Shown here piece by piece: positions 6,712 to 13,552 of a stretch of DNA of 15,004 nucleotides. The stretch is from Longicatena sp. (GTDB lineage Bacteria > Bacillota_I > Bacilli_A > Erysipelotrichales > Erysipelotrichaceae). Location: the NCBI GenBank assembly GCA_020025055.1, contig JAHHST010000034.1, forward strand, positions 1-15,004. Direction: 5' to 3'. A model generated the notes under the pieces. That model was not told the origin of the DNA. It saw only the letters and a list, made by a program, of their open reading frames with translations, and did not search any database. How positions within the stretch are numbered: position 1 is the stretch's first letter; each line of letters starts with the position of its first letter. The position numbers and the translations under genes are program-made.

Positions 6712-7263
6712 ATGGAAGAAGCACAAAAGAAACAGTGGTATGTAGTTAATACATATGCAGGACACGAAAATCGTGTAAAAGAAAACTTAGAGAGACGTGT
6801 AAAAACAATGGGATTAGAAGATTGCCTATTCCGCATTGTTGTTGCTGAAGAAAAAGAAATTGAATATAAGAATGGAAAAGAAGTTGAAAAAATCAGAAAT
6901 CCATTCAGCGGTTATTTATTTGTAGAAATGATCATGACAGATGAAGCATGGTATATCGTAAGAAATACACCAGGTGTAACAGGATTTATCGGATCAAGTG
7001 GTGGAGGGGCAAAACCTTTCCCAGTTGCTGAAGATGAAATGGAAGCAATTTTACGCCGTTTAGGTATGAGCGAGAAAAAAGTTCAAATTGATTTTGAAGT
7101 TGGAGATCGCGTTCGTATTTTAAATGGAGCATTTGTAAATTCAGAAGGAACTGTTGAATCATTGGATGATGATACACAAATTGCGACTGTACAATTAATT
7201 TTGTTTGGTCGTGAAACATCTACTGAATTTAATTATGGTGACTTAGAAAAAGTTGAACTTTAA
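6712..7263 (+). CDS. nusG: Transcription termination/antitermination factor NusG
   Basis: The protein binds RNA polymerase to modulate pausing and termination, and couples to the ribosome. It has 183 residues. The N-terminal NGN domain spans about 7-115 (QWYVVNTYAGHENRV, NPFSGYLFVEM, RNTPGVTGF), and the C-terminal KOW domain spans about 125-183 (GDRVRILNGAFVNSEGTV). The start is ATG 6712 with AGGAGGA (6700-6706). An in-frame ATG lies at 6697 within secE, but 6712 is preferred from its ribosome site and family start. Unlike Bacillus, rplK and rplA do not follow: a strong terminator closes the operon at 7268-7305. Confidence 0.96.
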   Translation: MEEAQKKQWYVVNTYAGHENRVKENLERRVKTMGLEDCLFRIVVAEEKEIEYKNGKEVEKIRNPFSGYLFVEMIMTDEAWYIVRNTPGVTGFIGSSGGGAKPFPVAEDEMEAILRRLGMSEKKVQIDFEVGDRVRILNGAFVNSEGTVESLDDDTQIATVQLILFGRETSTEFNYGDLEKVEL

Positions 7264-7267
7264 TAGT

Positions 7268-7305
7268 AAAAGAGTGAGGTATAGATGATATACTTCACTC
7301 TTTTT
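7268..7305 (+). terminator. Intrinsic terminator of the cysS-nusG region
   Basis: AAAAGAGTGAGGTATA (7268-7283) pairs with TATACTTCACTCTTTT (7289-7304) around loop GATGA with one G-U pair, ending in a T run. It lies a few bases after the nusG stop. Confidence 0.93.
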
Positions 7306-7317
7306 CATTTTCAAAAT

Positions 7318-7346
7318 ATGACAAAAAAAGATGTACATACTATATA
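7318..7346 (+). promoter_or_regulatory. Likely promoter of the 61-residue membrane protein gene
   Basis: ATGACA (7318-7323, five of six -35 bases), 17 bases, TATATA (7341-7346). A TATACT at 7345-7350 is an alternative -10 with poorer spacing. A promoter is expected here because the terminator at 7268-7305 isolates the gene. Confidence 0.5.
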
Positions 7347-7374
7347 TACTATGCATAGATAAGGAAGTGATAAA

Positions 7375-7560
7375 ATGCGGGAAAGAATTGGAATTATACT
7401 AGGAATGACGGGTATACTACTATTGCTTGCTCCAAGTATCAATTATCAAAAATTTGAATTATATTTCTTATTTGCATTAAAAAATTATTGGCCGATTGGA
7501 TTGATTGTTGTTGGTATGATTCTAATGAATCCAAAGAAAAAGCGGAAAAGTAGATATTAG
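7375..7560 (+). CDS. Small two-helix membrane protein, LiaF/LiaI N-terminal-like
   Basis: This is a 61-residue protein with two predicted membrane helices: residues 5-20 (IGIILGMTGILLLLAP) and about 31-51, which contains NYWPIGLIVVGMILM. It ends in a basic tail (KKKRKSRY) that would lie in the cytoplasm. A short helix, a polar loop and then a YWPxxLIxxG helix is characteristic of the LiaI/LiaF-like transmembrane region found at the N-terminus of envelope-stress proteins. The usual C-terminal domain is absent, so this is either a stand-alone membrane module or a short relative. The start is ATG 7375 behind AAGGAAG (7361-7367). It has its own promoter-like sequence and lies 59 bases before the HAD gene, with no terminator between. 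The role is unknown. Confidence 0.75.
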   Translation: MRERIGIILGMTGILLLLAPSINYQKFELYFLFALKNYWPIGLIVVGMILMNPKKKRKSRY

Positions 7561-7619
7561 ATTACTTGTGTTCTAAAGTAAATTGAATTACTATAGTTTA
7601 GAAAGAAAGTAGGTACTTT

Positions 7620-8378
7620 ATGAAAAAAACTTATGTAATCGATTTAGATGGAACAATGTATCGCGGAAATCAAATCATTCAAAGTGCAAAAAAATTTATT
7701 GATGCATTAAATGAGAGAAATGAAAAATTCTATTTTTTAACTAATAATGCGAAACGTACAAAAAAGCAAAATGTAGAGCATATGGAACGCATGGGGTTTC
7801 AAGGAATAAAAGAAGAACAATTTTTTACAAGTTCAATGGCTGCAGCAATTTATGCAAAAGAACATTATACTGGAAAAAATGCATATTATATTGGACAAGA
7901 TGGTCTAAAGGAAGCATTGATGGAGCAAGGGTTTGTGATTACTGAACATGATGTTGATTTTGTATTTGTAGGATTGGATACAACAGGAACATATGAAAAA
8001 TATTCGAAGGCTTTATCATTTTTACTTGATCATGCTATATTGATTGGTACTAATGATGATCGTTTATTGGCGCAGCCAGACGGTTTTTCGATTGGAAATG
8101 GGTCTATTGTAGCTATGTATGAATATGCTACAAAACAAGTAAGCCCTAAAATTGGAAAACCGCATTCACCGATTTTAGAGTCTGCTCTAAAATATATGAA
8201 GAAAGAAAAAAATGAAGTTATTCTAGTAGGAGATAATTTAGAAACAGATATCTTATTAGGAGTAAATTGTGGTGTTGAAACTGTATTTGTGACTACAGGG
8301 GTACATACAAGAAATGATGTTGAACGACTACAAATACACCCTGATTGCATCGTTGATAGCCTAGAAGAATTATTATAA
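7620..8378 (+). CDS. HAD-superfamily phosphatase, NagD/AraL type (subclass IIA)
   Basis: This is a 252-residue cytosolic phosphohydrolase of the haloacid dehalogenase superfamily. Motif I is VIDLDGTMYRG, with nucleophile Asp8 and acid/base Asp10. Motif II is LTNNAKRT (Thr41). Motif III Lys180 lies in IGKPHSP, and motif IV is VGDNLETDILLG (Asp205, Asp210). The cap between motifs II and III (about 65-175) is of the C2a type, which defines the NagD/p-nitrophenyl phosphatase group. Substrates in this group vary (sugar phosphates, nucleotides, pyridoxal phosphate), so a specific name is not justified. The start is ATG 7620 with a modest AGTAGGT site. A weak promoter (TTGTGT 7566-7571, TACTAT 7589-7594) may drive it, or it may be co-transcribed with the small membrane protein. 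I see no clear terminator before eno. Confidence 0.93.
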   Translation: MKKTYVIDLDGTMYRGNQIIQSAKKFIDALNERNEKFYFLTNNAKRTKKQNVEHMERMGFQGIKEEQFFTSSMAAAIYAKEHYTGKNAYYIGQDGLKEALMEQGFVITEHDVDFVFVGLDTTGTYEKYSKALSFLLDHAILIGTNDDRLLAQPDGFSIGNGSIVAMYEYATKQVSPKIGKPHSPILESALKYMKKEKNEVILVGDNLETDILLGVNCGVETVFVTTGVHTRNDVERLQIHPDCIVDSLEELL

Positions 8379-8422
8379 ATAAAAAAAATTAAAAAATTGT
8401 TATCTTTGGTGAACTTTTTCCT

Positions 8423-8450
8423 TTGCTAGTAAGATTTTTTATGATATAAT
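8423..8450 (+). promoter_or_regulatory. Promoter of eno with extended -10
   Basis: TTGCTA (8423-8428), 16 bases, TATAAT (8445-8450) with TG at 8442-8443, so an extended -10 of perfect sequence. The leader to the eno start would be short, about 23 bases. Confidence 0.82.
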
Positions 8451-8479
8451 GCAAACAGAAAATGAAGGAGGACAATGAT

Positions 8480-9778
8480 ATGTCAACAATAATTGATGTA
8501 CATGCAAGAGAAGTGTTGGATTCTAGAGGAAACCCAACAATCGAAGTTGAAGTTTTAACTTTAAGTGGAGCATTTGGTCGCGCAATCGTTCCAAGTGGAG
8601 CAAGTACTGGAGAAAGAGAAGCTCTAGAATTACGCGATGGAGATAAAAACAGATTTTTAGGAAAAGGTGTATTAACTGCTGTTGAAAACGTAAATAAAAT
8701 CTTAGCAGATGTTGTAATGGGAATGGATGTTACAGATCAAGCTGCTATCGATAAAGCGTTAATTGAAGCAGATGGTACAAAAGATAAATCAAAATATGGT
8801 GCAAATGCAATTTTAGGTATTTCACTTGCAGTAGCTCATGCAGCTGCTAATTATTATGGATTACCATTATATCGTTATTTAGGTGGAGTTAATGCAAAAA
8901 CATTACCTGTACCTATGATGAACGTATTAAATGGTGGTAGCCATGCAGATTCTTCTGTAGACTTCCAAGAATTCATGATTATGCCAGTTGGTGCTAAGAG
9001 CATCAAAGAAGCAATCCGTATGGGAGCTGAAACTTTCCATGCATTAAAGAAAGTATTAAAGGCAAAAGGACAAGTTACTGCTGTTGGTGATGAAGGTGGA
9101 TTCGCACCTAACTTAGAAGATAACGAAGCTCCTTTAAAATGCATCGTTGAAGCTATCCAAGCTGCTGGATATGTTCCTGGTGAAGATATCTGCATCGCTA
9201 TGGACGTTGCTGCTTCTGAATTCTATAACACAGAAACAAAAATGTATGAATTGAAAAAATCAGGACAAGGTACAAAAACAACTGCTGAAATGATCGATTG
9301 GTACGAAGAATTAATCGCTAAATACCCAATCATCTCATTAGAAGATGGATTAGGTGAACGTGACTGGGACGGATGGAAAGTATTAACTGATCGTCTTGGT
9401 AAAAAAATCCAAATTGTTGGGGATGACTTATATGTAACTAACCCTGCAATTTTACAAGAAGGTATCGATAAAGAAATCGCTAACTCTATCTTAATCAAAG
9501 TTAACCAAATTGGTACTTTAACTGAAACATTTGATGCTATGGAATTAGCTAAAAAACATGGTTATACAGCTGTAGTTTCTCACCGTTCAGGAGAAACTGA
9601 AGATACAACAATTGCTGATATCGCTGTTGCATTCAATGCTGGACAAATCAAAACTGGTTCTATGTCAAGAACTGACCGTATTGCTAAATACAACCAATTA
9701 ATCCGTATTGAAGAAGAACTAGGAGATATTGCTGTATTCCCTGGTAAATCAACTTTCTACAATATCTTTAAACACTAA
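8480..9778 (+). CDS. eno: Enolase
   Basis: Enolase converts 2-phosphoglycerate to phosphoenolpyruvate in glycolysis; in Firmicutes it can also be part of an RNA-degradation complex. It has 432 residues. Catalytic Glu205 is in VGDEGGFAPN and Lys340 in ILIKVNQIGT. The magnesium ligands are Asp242 (IAMDVAASEF), Glu288 (SLEDGL) and Asp315 (VGDDLYVTN). The substrate loop SGASTGEREALELRDGD (39-55) and SHRSGETEDTTIAD (367-380) are intact. The stretch GGSHADSSVDFQEF has SSVD where many relatives have NNVD, a mild lineage difference. The start is ATG 8480 after AAGGAGG (8465-8471); an in-frame ATG 18 bases earlier overlaps that ribosome site. Codon use is biased to C-ending codons, as in gapA. It is monocistronic, between its promoter and the terminator at 9803-9840. 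Confidence 0.98.
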   Translation: MSTIIDVHAREVLDSRGNPTIEVEVLTLSGAFGRAIVPSGASTGEREALELRDGDKNRFLGKGVLTAVENVNKILADVVMGMDVTDQAAIDKALIEADGTKDKSKYGANAILGISLAVAHAAANYYGLPLYRYLGGVNAKTLPVPMMNVLNGGSHADSSVDFQEFMIMPVGAKSIKEAIRMGAETFHALKKVLKAKGQVTAVGDEGGFAPNLEDNEAPLKCIVEAIQAAGYVPGEDICIAMDVAASEFYNTETKMYELKKSGQGTKTTAEMIDWYEELIAKYPIISLEDGLGERDWDGWKVLTDRLGKKIQIVGDDLYVTNPAILQEGIDKEIANSILIKVNQIGTLTETFDAMELAKKHGYTAVVSHRSGETEDTTIADIAVAFNAGQIKTGSMSRTDRIAKYNQLIRIEEELGDIAVFPGKSTFYNIFKH

Positions 9779-9802
9779 GAAATTGTAAATTTAAATAACA
9801 AT

Positions 9803-9840
9803 AAAGTAGGCATGCTACATGTATAGTATGTCTACTTTTT
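9803..9840 (+). terminator. Intrinsic terminator of eno
   Basis: AAAGTAGGCATGCTA (9803-9817) pairs with TAGTATGTCTACTTT (9824-9838) as a 15-bp stem with two G-U pairs, loop CATGTA, with T residues to 9840. Confidence 0.93.
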
Positions 9841-9996
9841 CAGATTGATCTAAAGTAATATTTAAATAACTAGTATTAGGATTTTTCATATACATATTCA
9901 TACTGAATAATTATTATTTAGTAAAAAATATTTTAATAAGACAGGTATATAGAAAACAATAATGATGGTCATCTTTATAAAAGTATGAAAAGTATA
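9841..9996. other. AT-rich intergenic stretch between eno and secG
   Basis: No gene is visible here. The only structure seen is a near-perfect inverted repeat, ACTGAATAAT (9902-9911) with ATTATTTAGT (9913-9922), of low GC content and without a clear job. The right part leads into the secG promoter. Confidence 0.5.
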
Positions 9997-10025
9997 TTGT
10001 AATTTAAAATTTAATTTGATATACT
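9997..10025 (+). promoter_or_regulatory. Promoter of secG
   Basis: TTGTAA (9997-10002), 17 bases, TATACT (10020-10025) with extended TG at 10017-10018. It has the same boxes and spacing as the cysS leader promoter. Confidence 0.75.
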
Positions 10026-10059
10026 AATAGAGCAAGAAATTTAGGAAAGGAGAATAATC

Positions 10060-10287
10060 ATGGGTGTTTTAGAAATCTTATTATTAATTGCATCGGTCGT
10101 AATGATTATACTATCCTTATTACAGAGCGGGAAATCAGATGGTCTTAGCGCATTCGGTGGAAGTGACGGATTAAATCTGTTTGCCAATGTGAAGGAAAGA
10201 GGATCTGAAAAAGTTATTTCAAATGTAACAATGGTTACAGGTATCGTGTTTTTCGTTCTTGTTATAGTTATTCGTATTATGAATTAA
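10060..10287 (+). CDS. secG: Preprotein translocase subunit SecG
   Basis: This is the accessory subunit of the SecYEG export channel, which assists the SecA-driven cycle. It has 75 residues and two membrane helices, about 3-21 and 52-73. The loop between them carries the family pattern LQSGKSDGLSAFGGSDG. The start is ATG 10060 with GGAAAGGAG (10044-10052) upstream. secG in front of rnr, smpB and ssrA is a conserved Firmicute arrangement; the esterase gene found between secG and rnr in Bacillus is absent. A terminator starts within the stop codon, so it is expressed separately from rnr. Confidence 0.95.
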   Translation: MGVLEILLLIASVVMIILSLLQSGKSDGLSAFGGSDGLNLFANVKERGSEKVISNVTMVTGIVFFVLVIVIRIMN

Positions 10288-10307
10288 GACCGTAAGGTCT
10301 TTTTTTT
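10286..10307 (+). terminator. Intrinsic terminator of secG
   Basis: AAGACC (10286-10291), loop GTAA, GGTCTT (10296-10301), with a T run from 10300 to 10307. The stem begins inside the secG stop codon. Confidence 0.9.
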
Positions 10308-10337
10308 ATCGAACATATGTATGTTAAAGATGGAAAA

Positions 10338-10346
10338 TGATATACT
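10338..10346 (+). promoter_or_regulatory. Extended -10 promoter element of rnr
   Basis: TGATATACT (10338-10346) is an extended -10 identical to those of cysS and secG. No good -35 is found at 17 bases, which extended -10 promoters tolerate. It lies between the secG terminator and the rnr start. Confidence 0.6.
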
Positions 10347-10383
10347 TAATATATAGATAATTTGTTAAAAAGGAGGTTTCCTT

Positions 10384-12501
10384 ATGAATATGAAAGAAAA
10401 AGTCCTTGACTTAATTAAAACAAATAATGATTGTGGATTAAATGTAAAGCAAATATCAGAAGTTATTGATATGGAGGACAGTTCTTCTTTTACCCAATTG
10501 CTAAAAATTTTAAATGAGTTAGAAGGAGAACATTTGATTGCAAGAGATGAACGTGAACGTTATTTTACAAGTGATCAACTTGGATATGTTCAAGGTACAT
10601 TACGAGTAAACCAAAAAGGCTATGGGTTTGTGGAAACAGAAGAAGAAAGCTACTATATTGGAAAAACAAATCTTGGTTTAGGAATGGATAAAGATGAAGT
10701 ATATGCTAGAGTTTGGACAAATAATGACGGAAGTGTTGAAGGTGAAGTCGTTGAAGTCCTAAAACATAGTATTGAAAAAATTGTTGGTGTCGTCAAGATT
10801 AAAGAAGGCAGAAAATATTTCTTATCCGATACAAATATCATTAATAAAAAAATTAAGGTAACAAATTTTGATGATTTTAAATTGGTAAATGATACTAAAG
10901 TTTTAGTGAAAATAGATCATTATGGACCTGTGTTGAAATGCCATATTGAAAAAGAAATTGGATATAAATATGATCCAGGTGTAGATATTTTAAGTATTCT
11001 TTTAGAACGTGATATTCAACCTGAATTTAATGAAAGAGTAAAAGCACAAGTTCAAGAAATAGAAGAAACTATTCAAGAAGATGAGTTAAAAAATCGTGTT
11101 GATTTAAGAACATTGCTTACAATTACAGTTGATGGAGAAGATGCTAGAGATTTAGATGATGCAATCAGTATTGAAAAAATAGGAAATGTTTATCGTTTAT
11201 ATGTTCATATTGCAGATGTATCACATTATGTAATTGCAGGAAGTCCAATTGATCGAGAAGCATATAAACGTGGAACTTCTGTGTATGTAGTTGATCGTGT
11301 TGTTCCAATGTTACCTCATGCATTATGTAATGGAATATGTTCTTTAAATCCTAATGTTGATCGATTAGCATTGACATGTATGATGGAAATTGATCGGAAA
11401 GGAAATGTGGAAAACTATCGAATTTTCCCAAGTATTATCAAAAGTGATGAGCGAATGACTTATACTGCAGTGAATGCAATTTTAGCTGGAGATAAAAAAA
11501 TGCAAAAAAAATATCCACATTTATTACAGATGTGTGTAGATATGAAAGCATTGTCAAATATTATACGACGCAGAAGAGAAAATTTAGGTGCTATTGATTT
11601 TGATACAAGAGAAGCAAAAATAATAGTAGATGAAAAAGGAAAACCAAAAGATATTGTGCTACGTGAAAGAGGAGAAGGAGAAAGAATCATAGAAGATTTT
11701 ATGATTGCAGCAAATGAAACAGTTGCATCTTATATGAAGTGGTTAGATATTCCTTCTATGTATCGTACACATGAATCACCAGATCCAAAGAAAATGCGTG
11801 ATTTTGTGAAAGTTGCAAAATCTTTAGGATATAATTTTCAAGGTGGAATTCAGAATGTATATCCTAAGCAATTGCAAAGTATGTTGAATGATGCAAGAGG
11901 ACATGATGATTATTTTGTTTTATCTAGCTTCATGTTAAGAAGCATGCAAAAGGCACGCTATGAAAATCGTTGCACAGGCCATTTTGGGTTAGCTCTTAAG
12001 GATTATCTTCATTTTACATCACCAATTCGTCGTTATCCGGATTTAGTAGTTCATCGTATGTTGAGAAAATATGTGTTTGAACATTGTGATGATGTTAACA
12101 CTATGAAAAAAGATGAAGAATGGTGTGAAGAAGCTGCTATACAGGCAAGTGAAATGGAGCGTAATGCAATTGAGGCAGAACGTGAAGTTGATGATATGAA
12201 AAAAGCAGAATATATGGAAAAACACGTTGGAGAAATCTATGATGGAGTCATCAGTGGTATTATGAGATTTGGTATGTTTGTTGAATTGGAGAATACGGTA
12301 GAAGGACTTGTTCACATTTCAACAATGGATGAAGATTATTTCCATTATGATGATGTTATGAGAGCTCTAGTTGGAGAACATACAGCGAAAGTTTATAAAA
12401 TGGGACAAAAAGTACGTGTCAAATGTGTTGCAGCAAATCGATTTGAACGTGAAATAGATTTTGAATTGATTAAAAAGAAAAAATCAAGAAGAAAAAGATA
12501 A
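10384..12501 (+). CDS. rnr: Ribonuclease R (3'-5' exoribonuclease)
   Basis: This processive RNB-family exonuclease degrades structured RNA, and with tmRNA it removes faulty messages from rescued ribosomes. It has 705 residues. A winged-helix-like N-terminus spans about 1-62, and cold-shock-type domains about 65-195 (GTLRVNQKGYGFVE). The RNB catalytic domain begins near 238, with the metal-binding DGEDARDLDDAIS (250-262; Asp253, Asp256, Asp258 and Asp259 in the signature). HFTSPIRRYPDLVVHR is the conserved late RNB motif. A C-terminal S1 domain lies at about 615-697 (DGVISGIMRFGMFVELE), and the end is a basic KKKKSRRKR tail. The start is ATG 10384 after AGGAGG (10371-10376); ATG 10390 is a possible alternative. 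smpB follows 19 bases later, so the two are probably co-transcribed. Confidence 0.96.
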   Translation: MNMKEKVLDLIKTNNDCGLNVKQISEVIDMEDSSSFTQLLKILNELEGEHLIARDERERYFTSDQLGYVQGTLRVNQKGYGFVETEEESYYIGKTNLGLGMDKDEVYARVWTNNDGSVEGEVVEVLKHSIEKIVGVVKIKEGRKYFLSDTNIINKKIKVTNFDDFKLVNDTKVLVKIDHYGPVLKCHIEKEIGYKYDPGVDILSILLERDIQPEFNERVKAQVQEIEETIQEDELKNRVDLRTLLTITVDGEDARDLDDAISIEKIGNVYRLYVHIADVSHYVIAGSPIDREAYKRGTSVYVVDRVVPMLPHALCNGICSLNPNVDRLALTCMMEIDRKGNVENYRIFPSIIKSDERMTYTAVNAILAGDKKMQKKYPHLLQMCVDMKALSNIIRRRRENLGAIDFDTREAKIIVDEKGKPKDIVLRERGEGERIIEDFMIAANETVASYMKWLDIPSMYRTHESPDPKKMRDFVKVAKSLGYNFQGGIQNVYPKQLQSMLNDARGHDDYFVLSSFMLRSMQKARYENRCTGHFGLALKDYLHFTSPIRRYPDLVVHRMLRKYVFEHCDDVNTMKKDEEWCEEAAIQASEMERNAIEAEREVDDMKKAEYMEKHVGEIYDGVISGIMRFGMFVELENTVEGLVHISTMDEDYFHYDDVMRALVGEHTAKVYKMGQKVRVKCVAANRFEREIDFELIKKKKSRRKR

Positions 12502-12520
12502 AAAATAGGAGGGAAACATA

Positions 12521-12979
12521 TTGTCTACTGGAAAGAAAGTTATTGTATATAATAGAAAAGCATCCCATGAATATTTTTTAGAAGATCGATTTGAGGCTGG
12601 AATTGAACTTGTTGGTACAGAAATAAAATCGATTCGAAAAGGTCATGCACAATTAAAAGATGCATATATTAGCTTTGTAGGGAATGAAGCATTTATTAAG
12701 GAAATGCATATACCAGAATATGAGTTTGGTAATCGTTTTAACCATGATGAAACTAGAATTCGTAAATTGTTACTGCATAAAAGTGAAATATTAAAGCTTC
12801 AGCAAAAAGTGAAATTAAAAGGATATACGGTTATTCCTATTTCATTATACTTAGAAAGAGGAAAAGCTAAGTTAGAAATCGCACTAGCAAAAGGTAAAGA
12901 TTTGCATGATAAACGAAATGCTGAAAAAGAAAAAGATGCAAAACGTGAAATAGAAAAGGCATTAAAAAATCAATATTAA
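12521..12979 (+). CDS. smpB: SsrA-binding protein SmpB, TTG start
   Basis: The protein binds the tRNA-like domain of tmRNA and places it in the A site of stalled ribosomes. It has 152 residues. Family landmarks are NRKASHEYFLEDRFEAGIEL (11-30), GTEIKSIRKGHAQLKDAYI (32-50), and GYTVIPISLYLERGKAKLEI followed by AKGKDLHDKR, then the basic C-terminal helix KEKDAKREIEKALK that reads the empty mRNA channel. The start codon is TTG 12521: it follows AGGAGGG (12507-12513) at normal spacing, and no in-frame ATG exists before residue 66, so TTG is required. It is co-directional with rnr (19-base gap), and its RNA partner ssrA begins 49 bases after its stop. Confidence 0.96.
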   Translation: MSTGKKVIVYNRKASHEYFLEDRFEAGIELVGTEIKSIRKGHAQLKDAYISFVGNEAFIKEMHIPEYEFGNRFNHDETRIRKLLLHKSEILKLQQKVKLKGYTVIPISLYLERGKAKLEIALAKGKDLHDKRNAEKEKDAKREIEKALKNQY

Positions 12980-12982
12980 GAT

Positions 12983-13019
12983 AGTTGTAGTTTATCGCTG
13001 TTTGTGGTAAACTACAACT
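12983..13019 (+). repeat. Perfect 12-bp inverted repeat between smpB and ssrA
   Basis: AGTTGTAGTTTA (12983-12994) and TAAACTACAACT (13008-13019) are exact reverse complements. Four inner pairs (TCGC with GTGG, including two wobbles) extend the stem to 16 bp with the loop TGTTT. No T run follows. The arms contain the likely -35 and -10 boxes of ssrA. Confidence 0.85.
12985..13013 (+). promoter_or_regulatory. Probable ssrA promoter inside the inverted repeat
   Basis: TTGTAG (12985-12990), 17 bases, TAAACT (13008-13013) with extended TG at 13005-13006. Start would be near 13020, nine bases before the mature tmRNA end, leaving a short leader for RNase P to remove. Confidence 0.6.
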
Positions 13020-13028
13020 GTTAAAACT

Positions 13029-13412
13029 GGGGATGTACTGGTTTCGACAGGGGTATGCTTGGTATAAATGGCAGTCGAGTAGTTACGTAATAACTAATTA
13101 AATTTAAACGGAAAAAATATTTTAGCTAACATCTTTGGTGGAAACCAAAGAATGGCTTTTGCTGCTTAATTAACCGACATAGGTTCGCAGCCGTCTATAA
13201 CTTGTTTTCTTTTGGCAAGCTATATGAATGATTAATTTACGGAAGATAAGAATCAATTTCAGTTCAAGGAATTGATTACGAAAAATTTAATTGAACAAAA
13301 TCTATAGGAGTTGCTCATAATTACCTATAGATTACTGGATATGGGATAAACTGTAGATATTTATACGTGGAGCTATTTCTGGACGCGAGTTCAACTCTCG
13401 CCATCTCCACCA
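13029..13412 (+). ncRNA. ssrA: tmRNA (transfer-messenger RNA)
   Basis: This RNA rescues stalled ribosomes: it acts first as an alanyl-tRNA and then as the template for a degradation tag. It is 384 bases long in one piece. The 5' end GGGGATG (13029-13035) pairs with CATCTCC (13402-13408), and the 3' end ACCA is encoded. TACTGGTTTCGACAGGG near the 5' end and the T-arm GAGTTCAACTCTC near the 3' end are signatures of the tRNA-like domain. The tag frame most probably runs from GCT 13125 to TAA 13167-13169 and reads ANIFGGNQRMAFAA. The resume codon is inferred from the terminal AFAA and the alanine start. A hairpin (CTTTGGT/ACCAAAG, 13133-13150) lies within the tag frame. The gene sits after its protein partner smpB, and its 3' end borders mobile-element remains. 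Confidence 0.97.
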
Positions 13413-13422
13413 ATATAGCAAT

Positions 13423-13448
13423 AAAGCCTTTATTTAAAGGCTTTTTTT
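13423..13448 (+). terminator. Intrinsic terminator of ssrA
   Basis: AAAGCCTTTA (13423-13432) and TAAAGGCTTT (13435-13444) are exact complements (practically an 8-bp stem with a 6-base loop), followed by T residues to 13448. Confidence 0.93.
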
Positions 13449-13552
13449 AATGTTGAAAATAAAAAGACGAAAAATATACCGAAAAAATGCATTGTATAAA
13501 CTTGTTTTTATATTATATTTTACTTGAAAAGCATGGAAATGGAGAGAATATT

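Noticed and set aside
8875..9195. Open frame on the minus strand opposite eno
   Set aside because: It is fully inside eno, has no ribosome site and no recognisable protein character; it follows from the biased codon use of eno. The same holds for the frame at 9223-9498.
9902..9922. Inverted repeat ACTGAATAAT-T-ATTATTTAGT as an operator or terminator
   Set aside because: It is almost pure A/T with no loop space and no T run; such palindromes arise by chance in AT-rich spacers. Listed only as content of the gap.
12043..12315. Open frame on the minus strand opposite rnr
   Set aside because: Low-complexity Phe/His/Ile composition, lies wholly within the RNase R gene, and has no start signals.
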